A stretch of 14,322 nucleotides of DNA from Campylobacterales bacterium (lineage in GTDB: Bacteria; Campylobacterota; Campylobacteria; Campylobacterales; JALSKU01): assembly GCA_027023175.1 (NCBI GenBank), contig JALVWW010000086.1:1-14322 (forward strand). Direction: 5' to 3'. Within the stretch, counting starts at the first letter, position 1; the number at the start of each line of letters is the position of its first letter. The position numbers and the translations under genes were made by a program. The notes under the pieces are model-generated. The model did not search any database. It was not told the DNA's origin and was given only the letters and a program-made list of their open reading frames with translations. Positions 6,596 through 13,096 of the stretch are shown here, piece by piece.

Positions 6596-7921
6596 ATGAA
6601 AAGGTATGAATTAGTAAAAATAAGTGAATATTTAAAAAATTTTAAAAAACTTGACTCTATTTATAGGGTTGATGATACGGTTTTGAAACTGATATTTGAC
6701 AAAAAAAAGAGCATCTTCTTTGATATGACAAAAGGAAACTCTTATATATTTAAAAAGGATGAGTATAAAAGTTCCAAAATATACAGTGCTCCTTTTGATA
6801 TAGTTTTAAAAAAAAGATGTTTTAATTCTCTTGTTGATGATGTGGAAGTGCTGCCAAGCAATAAAATCCTGAGATTTAAACTTATCCAAAAAAAAAGCTA
6901 TAAATCCGAGATAACTTTTTTGCAGTTTGAATTTACCGGAAGGCATACCAATGTCATTATCTGTGATAAAAACAGTATTATTTTGGAAGCTTTAAGGCAT
7001 ATAGACAAAAGTGTCTCTTTCAGAGAAATTCAAAATGGGCTGCCCCTGCCTGAGCTTCCGGGAATTGAGCTAAAAGAAAAAGTCCTGGAGATAGATGATA
7101 TAAGGAGTTATCTTTATAAAATTCATGAAGAAAAAATGCAAAAAAAATTGCACATCACCGTCAATCAAAAACTAATTTCCATCCAAAAAAACATACAAAA
7201 ACTTGAAGATATAAAAAATAAGTTGCCAAAAGAGGATGAGTTGCTTAAAACTGCAAAAAAATATCAAAAAGATGCCGAACTCATTTTGGCAAACTTAACA
7301 AAAATAAAAAACTATCAAAAGAAAATTATACTTCAAGATTATGAGGGCAACGAAATAGTTATCACACTGCCAAAAAATGCAAAAACACCCGCAATGGCGG
7401 CAAATATATTTTATAATTTATCAAAAAAAGCAAAACAAAAAGCAGCAAATATCCATATAGAGGAGGAGAATTTAGACTCCAAGATAAAATATTTGCAAAA
7501 TCTAAAAAGAGTTGTTAAAGAAGTGAAAAGTTTGGATGAATTAAGGCTCTATTTTCCAAAAATGCAAAAAAAAGCTAAAAAAGAAAAAGTTTATGACGGA
7601 GTGGAGAATTTTTACTACGAGGGTTACAAAATAAGTCTGGGAAAAAATGAAAAAGCCAATGCTGCACTGCTTAAAAATGCAAAAATGAGTGATATTTGGA
7701 TGCATCTTAAAGATATCCCTTCGACTCATGTTATAATAAAAAGCAGTAAAAAAGAGATACCCGAAAATGTGCTTGAGTTTGCCGCGAAGTTGTGTGTAAA
7801 ATTTAGCACGACTCAAAAAAGTGATTATTTGGTCGATTATACACCAAGGCGAAATGTCAAAGTGATAAACGGTGCAAAAGTAAACTATGTCAACTATAAA
7901 ACATTAAAGGTTGAAAGCTAA
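6596..7921 (+). CDS. rqcH: RqcH/NFACT family ribosome quality-control protein
   Basis: Member of the NFACT family (bacterial RqcH, eukaryotic Rqc2/NEMF, older name fibronectin-binding protein). RqcH binds split 50S subunits holding stalled peptidyl-tRNA and adds C-terminal alanine tails for degradation. 441 aa, against about 570 in Bacillus; a short form is usual in this phylum to my knowledge. Domains: NFACT-N about 5-170 with FEFTGRHTNVIICD (111-124); a lysine-rich middle helical region about 170-330; NFACT-R about 335-430 with GYKISLGKNEKANAAL and SDIWMHLKDIPSTHVIIK. The tRNA-contacting Asp-Arg pair of Bacillus RqcH (D97-R98) aligns without gaps to Asn89-Lys90. No signal peptide, so a surface adhesin role is unlikely on sequence grounds. 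First gene of the rqcH - coiled coil - cdsA - dxr cluster. Confidence 0.88.
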   Translation: MKRYELVKISEYLKNFKKLDSIYRVDDTVLKLIFDKKKSIFFDMTKGNSYIFKKDEYKSSKIYSAPFDIVLKKRCFNSLVDDVEVLPSNKILRFKLIQKKSYKSEITFLQFEFTGRHTNVIICDKNSIILEALRHIDKSVSFREIQNGLPLPELPGIELKEKVLEIDDIRSYLYKIHEEKMQKKLHITVNQKLISIQKNIQKLEDIKNKLPKEDELLKTAKKYQKDAELILANLTKIKNYQKKIILQDYEGNEIVITLPKNAKTPAMAANIFYNLSKKAKQKAANIHIEEENLDSKIKYLQNLKRVVKEVKSLDELRLYFPKMQKKAKKEKVYDGVENFYYEGYKISLGKNEKANAALLKNAKMSDIWMHLKDIPSTHVIIKSSKKEIPENVLEFAAKLCVKFSTTQKSDYLVDYTPRRNVKVINGAKVNYVNYKTLKVES

Positions 7922-7961
7922 AAAATAGAGGGGTTAAGCGTATAAGTTTAAAGGATTAATT

Positions 7962-8282
7962 ATGAGTATATCTCCTATCAGTGGTATTATATATGCAAAT
8001 CAAAATATGCAAATACCAGCCTCAAAACAGATAGATTTTCAAAACAAACTTGATTTGCAAAACGTAATGGCCGCTGAGGTTTTAAATGAAAAAGAAAAAG
8101 AGATTGAAGAGGTAAGGCCAACTGAGGAGAGCTATAAAATAGACCCCCAAAATGAGCATGAAAAAGAAAAGCAAGATGAGCAAAGTGGAGAAAAAGAGAA
8201 AGAAGCGGAGTTTTTAGATAAGATAGAAAAAAATATAAAAAACAAAAAAAGTAACAATCATCTTTTGGATATTAAAGTATAG
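7962..8282 (+). CDS. Small charged, probably coiled-coil protein, unknown function
   Basis: 106 aa, function not recognised. The N-terminal 40 residues look ordered and polar-hydrophobic (PISGIIYANQN, then IDFQNKLDLQNVMAAEV); the rest, from about residue 43, is dominated by Glu, Lys, Asp and Gln (EKEKEIEEV, EHEKEKQDEQ, EKEKEAEF) and would be an extended helix, coiled coil or disordered tail. No signal peptide, membrane helix or cysteine. ATG is preceded by AAAGGA at good spacing, which supports real translation. Campylobacter jejuni has, as I remember, a predicted coiled-coil gene (Cj1348c) in the same place between rqcH and cdsA, so this is probably a conserved lineage gene. It might be an accessory to one of its neighbours; there is no direct evidence. 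Confidence 0.75.
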   Translation: MSISPISGIIYANQNMQIPASKQIDFQNKLDLQNVMAAEVLNEKEKEIEEVRPTEESYKIDPQNEHEKEKQDEQSGEKEKEAEFLDKIEKNIKNKKSNNHLLDIKV

Positions 8283-8288
8283 TTTGGA

Positions 8289-8294
8289 TATAAT
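8289..8294 (+). promoter_or_regulatory. Possible internal promoter for cdsA (TATAAT)
   Basis: A perfect TATAAT lies just after the stop of the small charged gene. A start near 8301 would leave an 18-base leader containing GAGG (8309-8312), six bases from the cdsA ATG. It may give cdsA-dxr-tsaD expression independent of rqcH. There is no good -35. Confidence 0.4.
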
Positions 8295-8318
8295 CGCTCT
8301 AAAATAATGAGGTAACAA

Positions 8319-9083
8319 ATGAATATAAAAGAAAAATTTTCAAAAGATAAAGATAGATATCTAACTGCCTTTGTTTTGGTGGTAGCAGTTGCTTTTGTCG
8401 GAATAATAGATAATTTTTTTATTACTTGGCTCTTTTTGGGTGTAGCATATATATTTGCCATGCATGAAAGTATCAATCTTTTTAAGATAAAGAGTAATAT
8501 TTTATACTCTATGGCTTTAATCATTTGGCTTGTAGCACTTTTTTATCCAAATCCTGACGATCTCTCTTTTTTAAGTATCATTATAGCCATATCGATAATG
8601 CTTTATGAAAAAAAGGTTGATTTTAAACTTCTTTATCCATTCTTGTACCCCATGACACCGTTTTTGTTTATCCTGGCACTTTATCATGACTTTGGTATGG
8701 GAATACTTATATGGCTTGTTTTTGTTGTTGTATTTACTGACACTGGAGCCTATTTTGTCGGTAAAAGTATCGGTAAAAAAAAGTTTTCTTCTATTTCTCC
8801 AAACAAAACCGTGGAGGGTGTTATAGGCGGTATAGTTATAGCTACAGCAGTAGGAACTGTTTACGGATTTGGTTATGTGGGCTTTTGGCTTGCACTTTTT
8901 GTTTCGGCATTGAGCTCTTTGGCTTCGGTTTATGGTGATCTTTTTGAGAGTTATTTAAAAAGAGAAGCAGGAGTCAAGGATAGCGGTTCGGTTTTGCCGG
9001 GTCACGGAGGTGTGCTTGACAGAGTAGACGGTTATCTTTTTGCCGGAGTTGTAATGGTTATACTCTTAAGAGGCCTGGCATAA
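8319..9083 (+). CDS. cdsA: Phosphatidate cytidylyltransferase CdsA
   Basis: Makes CDP-diacylglycerol from phosphatidic acid and CTP, the branch point for all membrane phospholipids; integral inner-membrane enzyme. 254 aa with about seven to eight hydrophobic helices. The full family signature is at residues 211-237: SYLKREAGVKDSG followed by PGHGGVLDRVDG, with the metal- and CTP-binding Asp/Lys/His residues in place. Also FTDTGAYFVGK (139-149) and SPNKTVEG (160-167), both family landmarks. Length is normal for the short forms of the family. GAGG precedes the ATG. The stop codon directly abuts the dxr start, so the two are almost certainly cotranscribed and translationally coupled. Confidence 0.96.
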   Translation: MNIKEKFSKDKDRYLTAFVLVVAVAFVGIIDNFFITWLFLGVAYIFAMHESINLFKIKSNILYSMALIIWLVALFYPNPDDLSFLSIIIAISIMLYEKKVDFKLLYPFLYPMTPFLFILALYHDFGMGILIWLVFVVVFTDTGAYFVGKSIGKKKFSSISPNKTVEGVIGGIVIATAVGTVYGFGYVGFWLALFVSALSSLASVYGDLFESYLKREAGVKDSGSVLPGHGGVLDRVDGYLFAGVVMVILLRGLA

Positions 9084-10172
9084 GTGGTACTGCTTGGCTC
9101 TACAGGCTCCATCGGAGTCAATGCGCTTAATATTGCAAGAGAGTTTCGTCTTAAGGTAGAGACTTTGGTGGCCGGAAAAAATGTAGCTCTATTAAACAAA
9201 CAGATAAAAGAGTTTCATCCCAAGTATGTGGTCGTTTCTGATAAAAACACAGCTTCTTTGGTGGAGCACAACAATGTACTTTATGGTGAAAAAGGTATTT
9301 TAGAAGCTATCAATCTTTCAAAAAGCAAACTTGTAGTAAATGCACTTGTAGGTTTTTTGGGACTAAAGCCTACACTTGAAGCTTTAAAACTTGGCAAAAA
9401 ATTAGCCCTTGCAAACAAAGAAAGCCTGGTAGTTGCCGGAGCTTTTGTGGATAACTCTAAAATAACTCCAATAGACAGTGAACATTTTGCTATATGGTAT
9501 CTTTTAAATGATAGAAGTGTTGATCGTATAGTCATTACCGCTAGTGGAGGACCATTTAGAGATATAGAGATAAGTAAGATAAAAAATCAATCTGCCAAAA
9601 ATGCACTCAATCATCCAAACTGGAAAATGGGAAAAAAGATAAGTATCGACAGTGCAACTATGACAAACAAGCTTTTTGAATTGCTTGAAGCAAAATGGCT
9701 TTTTGATGCGGACAGTGTGGATGCTGTTATAGAGCGAAATTCTGTCATCCATGCTTTTTTGGAGTTTCATGACGGCAGTACCACCGCACATTTTGCGGGG
9801 GCTGACATGAGACTTCCTATATCTTATGCACTCTTGGGCAAAGAGCCTTCTTCAAAAATAGTGCCGAATATAAACCTTCTTAAAATAAATGATATAAAAT
9901 TTGAGAAAATTGATAAAAGCAGATATCCGATATGGCAGATAAAAGATGATATTTTGGCTCATCCAAAAATGGGAGTAGTCGTAAATGCCGCCAATGAGAT
10001 AGGAGTAGAAGCTTTTTTAAAAGGCAAGATAGGCTTTTTTGATATATCGAAAATCACTTTGGATATGTATGACAAATTTATGGGACTTGAGCTCAATAGT
10101 TTTGAAGATATTTTCGAAGTGGATAAAGAGGTAAGGGCTTTGGTTGGAGAGAGGGTTGAGAAATTGGGATGA
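9084..10172 (+). CDS. dxr: 1-deoxy-D-xylulose 5-phosphate reductoisomerase (GTG start)
   Basis: Second step of the MEP isoprenoid pathway: NADPH-dependent rearrangement and reduction of DXP to 2-C-methyl-D-erythritol 4-phosphate, cytoplasmic. 362 aa, normal for this phylum. NADPH loop GSTGSIG (5-11); ANKESLVVAG (110-119); metal ligands Asp131 and Glu133 in IDSEHFAIW and Glu199 in SATMTNKLFELLEA; ASGGPFRD (153-160); HPNWKMGKKISIDSATM; later MRLPISYAL and NAANEIGVEAF. The start must be the GTG at 9084: the codon before it is the cdsA TAA in the same frame, and the glycine loop begins only four residues later. AAGAGG (about 9065-9070), inside the cdsA end, is the ribosome binding site. Gene symbol synonym ispC. 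Confidence 0.96.
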   Translation: MVLLGSTGSIGVNALNIAREFRLKVETLVAGKNVALLNKQIKEFHPKYVVVSDKNTASLVEHNNVLYGEKGILEAINLSKSKLVVNALVGFLGLKPTLEALKLGKKLALANKESLVVAGAFVDNSKITPIDSEHFAIWYLLNDRSVDRIVITASGGPFRDIEISKIKNQSAKNALNHPNWKMGKKISIDSATMTNKLFELLEAKWLFDADSVDAVIERNSVIHAFLEFHDGSTTAHFAGADMRLPISYALLGKEPSSKIVPNINLLKINDIKFEKIDKSRYPIWQIKDDILAHPKMGVVVNAANEIGVEAFLKGKIGFFDISKITLDMYDKFMGLELNSFEDIFEVDKEVRALVGERVEKLG

Positions 10173-10183
10173 AGATTATAATT

Positions 10184-10218
10184 ACTAATCACGAGTCACT
10201 AATCACGAGTCACGAGTC
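10184..10218 (+). repeat. Tandem 7-bp repeat (five units) against the tsaD start
   Basis: Five consecutive heptamers of consensus AC(T/G)A(A/G)TC: ACTAATC ACGAGTC in two copies (10184-10211), then a further ACGAGTC (10212-10218), directly followed by the tsaD ATG. The array fills most of the dxr-tsaD gap, leaving no classical ribosome binding site. Units are not palindromic and there are no spacers, so it is not CRISPR. Confidence 0.9.
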
Positions 10219-11214
10219 ATGATATTAAGCATTGAAAGCAGCTGTGATGACAGTTCTATAGCTGTTACTGAGATAGAGACTAAAAAACTAATATATCATA
10301 AAAAAATATCACAAGATGAAGAACATTCTAGATATGGCGGAGTTGTTCCTGAGCTTGCTGCTAGGCTTCATACCGAAGCACTTCCAAAGATTTTGGAAGA
10401 GTGTAAAGTGTATTTGGATTCTGTAAAAGCTGTTGCTGTCACCAATGAGCCTGGACTTTCGGTAACACTGATAGAGGGTGTAACAATGGCAAAAGCCTTA
10501 AGTGTTGCATTGCATATTCCTCTAATAGCGGTCAATCATTTAAAAGGGCATATAGCCTCTTTGTTTATAGAGCAAGATGCTGTTTTTCCCATGATAACTC
10601 TTTTGGTTTCCGGCGGTCATACAATGGTCTTGAAGGTTAATGACTTTTTTCATTATGAAGTGTTGGCTACTACGCTTGATGACAGTTTTGGGGAGAGTTT
10701 TGACAAAGTTGCTAAAATGCTTGGACTAGGGTATCCCGGAGGTCCTAAAGTAGAGGAGTATGCAAAAAAAGGGGATAGCAACAGATTTGATTTTACCATA
10801 CCTCTTTACAACTCCAATAAATTGGCATTTAGTTATTCAGGACTTAAAAATCAGGTAAGACTTGCCATAGAGTCATTGGGAGAGTTATCCAAAAAAGACA
10901 AAGAGGATATTTGTGCATCTTTTCAAAAAGTTGCGATCGGGCATTTGCTTCACAAAGTAAAAAACATATTAAAAAAGCTACCGCCGGATATTAGGCTTTT
11001 TAGTATCGTCGGTGGGGCAAGTGCAAACTTGAGCCTGAGAGAAAATATATGGGCTTTATGCAAAGAGCATGGACTTGAGCTGAAACTTGCCGAGCTAAAA
11101 TACTGCTCCGACAATGCCGCAATGATAGGAAGATATGCCATAGAGGCATATACCTACAAAGAGTTTACCGACATAGAAGATTTAAAAATCAATCCAAAAA
11201 TTATTACCAAATAA
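10219..11214 (+). CDS. tsaD: tRNA N6-adenosine threonylcarbamoyltransferase TsaD
   Basis: Transfers the threonylcarbamoyl group from TC-AMP to A37 of tRNAs reading ANN codons (t6A), working with TsaB and TsaE; essential in most bacteria. 331 aa, normal length. ASKHA fold landmarks: the N-terminal nucleotide loop SIESSCDDSSIA (4-15), VPELAARLH, metal-binding His107 and His111 in NHLKGH, VSGGHTMVL, DDSFGESFDKVAKMLGLGYPGGP, FSYSGLKNQV, VGGASANLSLR and the C-terminal CSDNAAMIG with the metal Asp. The start is fixed by the usual distance of the SIESSCD loop from the N-terminus. It is the last gene of the plus-strand cluster and ends 11 bp before the convergent transporter gene. Translation must initiate from within or beside the heptamer repeat, where only a GAG triplet at -6 resembles a Shine-Dalgarno sequence. 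Confidence 0.96.
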   Translation: MILSIESSCDDSSIAVTEIETKKLIYHKKISQDEEHSRYGGVVPELAARLHTEALPKILEECKVYLDSVKAVAVTNEPGLSVTLIEGVTMAKALSVALHIPLIAVNHLKGHIASLFIEQDAVFPMITLLVSGGHTMVLKVNDFFHYEVLATTLDDSFGESFDKVAKMLGLGYPGGPKVEEYAKKGDSNRFDFTIPLYNSNKLAFSYSGLKNQVRLAIESLGELSKKDKEDICASFQKVAIGHLLHKVKNILKKLPPDIRLFSIVGGASANLSLRENIWALCKEHGLELKLAELKYCSDNAAMIGRYAIEAYTYKEFTDIEDLKINPKIITK

Positions 11215-11225
11215 TCTCCTTTTCA

Positions 11226-12128
11226 CTAAAGTTTTGACCTATTCCTGTAGTATGAGCCAATCTCAGCTATAAGCATAGCAGCTATCATTATGACTCCTCC
11301 CGTAACCTGAGTGGTATTTAGTATTTCATGTGCGTAAAAATAACTAAAAACCGCAGCACTTGCAGGCTCCATCGTAAAAATGATAGCAGTTTTGGCAGGA
11401 GTGGTGAATTGCTGCATATATGTTTGCATAAAAAGAGCATAAACAGTAGCAAACAGTACGGTTGTTACAAGAGCCAAAATCAGCGGATAAGAGTACTCTT
11501 TGGGTAAAGTAAAGGGATCGACTGCCAAAGAGGCAAAAAGTGAGAGCATGGCAACAGTTAAAAGCTCTATACTTACAAGTAAAAATATATTGTATCTTTT
11601 GGAGAGTTTGGCTGTATAGACTATATGTATGGCAAAAAATGTTGCACAAAGCAGTGAATAAAATTCTCCTTTTCCAAAAGAGCCTATCCCGTCAGCACCT
11701 GTTAACAACCACAATCCAAAAGCCGCTACAACAGCACCTATAACGGAAAAGATATAAACTCTTTGTTTAAACAAAAGATAAACCACTATCGGCACTATTA
11801 CAACATTTAAGCCCGTTATAAACGCCACTATGGAAGACTTCGTATATACAAGTCCATATGTTTGAGTGGCATAGCCGAGAAAAAAAAGAGTTCCTAAAAA
11901 TATTCCGGACTTTATAATTGTTTTATCAAGTTGCTTTATATATTTTAGAGATAGTAGTATCATTAGCAAAAAACTAAGAAAGAAGCGTAAAAACAAAAAT
12001 GCAAAGACAGGTATATCTTTAATGGCATCCTGAACGATAACAAATGTAGCGCCCCATGACAAAGCTACTGTAAAAAGAACTATATCTGCCCCAAATTCTC
12101 TAAATTTTTCCACTATCATCTTTTTCAT
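11226..12128 (-). CDS. EamA/DMT family membrane transporter
   Basis: Inner-membrane protein with about ten hydrophobic helices arranged as two EamA repeats (about residues 12-145 and 155-292), the drug/metabolite transporter pattern. Typical pieces: LSWGATFVIVQDAI near the first helix, FLFLRFFLSFLL, GYATQTYGLVYT, TGLNVVIVPIVVYLLF, and TIIFTM-like MEPASAAVFSYFYAHE in the second half. Substrate cannot be told; family members move metabolites, amino acids or drugs, usually outwards. The minus-strand frame is open upstream to a TTG at 12155, but an extended -10 box lies between that codon and the ATG at 12128, so the ATG (300 aa) is preferred; ATG 12119 is an alternative. Single-gene unit, convergent with tsaD across 11 bp without a visible terminator. 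Confidence 0.88.
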   Translation of the reverse strand: MKKMIVEKFREFGADIVLFTVALSWGATFVIVQDAIKDIPVFAFLFLRFFLSFLLMILLSLKYIKQLDKTIIKSGIFLGTLFFLGYATQTYGLVYTKSSIVAFITGLNVVIVPIVVYLLFKQRVYIFSVIGAVVAAFGLWLLTGADGIGSFGKGEFYSLLCATFFAIHIVYTAKLSKRYNIFLLVSIELLTVAMLSLFASLAVDPFTLPKEYSYPLILALVTTVLFATVYALFMQTYMQQFTTPAKTAIIFTMEPASAAVFSYFYAHEILNTTQVTGGVIMIAAMLIAEIGSYYRNRSKL

Positions 12129-12134
12129 TTTGGG

Positions 12135-12143
12135 ATTATACCA
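12135..12143 (-). promoter_or_regulatory. Extended -10 promoter of the EamA gene
   Basis: Minus strand reads TGGTATAAT, a perfect extended -10, with TTGAAG (12162-12157) 16 bp upstream as a -35. The last T of the -10 is seven bases before the ATG at 12128, so the mRNA probably begins at the start codon. Confidence 0.6.
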
Positions 12144-12250
12144 AAATAATATCAATCTTCAAGGGGATTGGCATAAAGCTATCAGTGCATAGGGTTTTTA
12201 GAAATGTCCTAAAACTTTTTTGCAATAAACACCATTTAAGAAAAATTAAG

Positions 12251-12256
12251 TAAAAT
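12251..12256 (+). promoter_or_regulatory. Probable promoter of the amino-acid transporter operon
   Basis: TAAAAT at 12251-12256 in an AT-rich tract gives a start near 12263 and a leader of about 24 bases that holds the strong ribosome binding site AAGGAG (12276-12281), five bases before the ATG. A short inverted repeat TTTTAG/CTAAAA (12196-12201, 12209-12214) lies upstream and could be an operator. No -35 is clear. Confidence 0.4.
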
Positions 12257-12286
12257 GTTAAATCAGAAAAATTTTAAGGAGAACGC

Positions 12287-13093
12287 ATGAAGAAAATTTT
12301 AGTTGCAATGCTTGCATTTTTAAGTTTAAATGTAATGGCATCAGATCTAAATCTGTGGAAAAAATCTACTTTGAATGAGATACTTCAAAGAGGTGAGCTT
12401 AGAGTCGGTATGGAACCGGGATATATGCCTTTTGAAATGAAAGATAAAAAAGGTAAGATTATCGGTTTCGATGTTGATGTAGTTAGAAAAATGGCAAAAG
12501 ATATGGGTGTCAAACTTAAAATTGTTCCAACAGCCTGGGACGGTATCATTGCAGGACTATTGGCAGGAAAGTATGACATCATAGTTTCCGGTATGACTAT
12601 CACTCAAAAAAGAAATCTTAAAATCAACTTTGCAAACCCATACATCAGTATAGGTCAAACTATGTTGGTTAGGGCAAGTGTGGCAAAAGGCAAGAAATCA
12701 TGGAAGGATTTGGACAAGCCCCAATATACTATCGTCACAAAGTTGGGTGTTACAGGTGAGATAGCCACAAGAAGAATGTTCAAACATGCAAAGATAAGAA
12801 CTTTCGATACTGAAGCCGATGCGGTTCAAGAATTGTTAAACGGCAAAGCGGATGCATTTGTATATGACAAGCCTTACAATGCAATGTTTATGGCAAAAAG
12901 AGGTGGAAAAGGTATAGTTTTCTGGGACAAAGACCTTACATTCGAACCGCTTGGATGGGCTGTCAGAAAAGGAGACCCTGACTTTTTGAACTGGCTTGAT
13001 AATTTCCTAAATCAAATCAAACATGACGGCACTTATGATAAAATCTACAATAAATGGTTTAAAGATATCTCTTGGTTGAAAAGAGTTCAATAG
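12287..13093 (+). CDS. Periplasmic amino-acid-binding protein of an ABC transporter (family 3)
   Basis: Solute-binding protein that captures a polar amino acid in the periplasm and delivers it to the permease. 268 aa. Signal peptide at residues 1-18 (MKK, hydrophobic core, VMA cleavage site before SDLNLW); no lipobox cysteine, so it is soluble. Family 3 signature GFDVDVVRKMAKDMGV (about 60-75), the ligand-contact segment ELRVGMEPGYMPFEM, and DIIVSGMTIT. It has the two-lobe pattern with a C-terminal DGTYDKIYNKWF. Exact substrate is not readable. Strong AAGGAG before the ATG. The permease gene follows after three bases, so they are one operon. Confidence 0.93.
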   Translation: MKKILVAMLAFLSLNVMASDLNLWKKSTLNEILQRGELRVGMEPGYMPFEMKDKKGKIIGFDVDVVRKMAKDMGVKLKIVPTAWDGIIAGLLAGKYDIIVSGMTITQKRNLKINFANPYISIGQTMLVRASVAKGKKSWKDLDKPQYTIVTKLGVTGEIATRRMFKHAKIRTFDTEADAVQELLNGKADAFVYDKPYNAMFMAKRGGKGIVFWDKDLTFEPLGWAVRKGDPDFLNWLDNFLNQIKHDGTYDKIYNKWFKDISWLKRVQ

Positions 13094-13096
13094 TAA

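Noticed and set aside
10184..10218. Heptamer array as a CRISPR
   Set aside because: Units are 7 bp with no spacers and no cas genes nearby.
12129..12155. TTG at 12155 as the EamA start
   Set aside because: An extended -10 with a matching -35 lies at or downstream of it, so it would not be on the main transcript.
12194..12220. TTTTAG/CTAAAA hairpin followed by T-run as an intrinsic terminator
   Set aside because: The stem is only six bp and almost all A-T, and no plus-strand gene ends just before it; at most an operator for the transporter operon.
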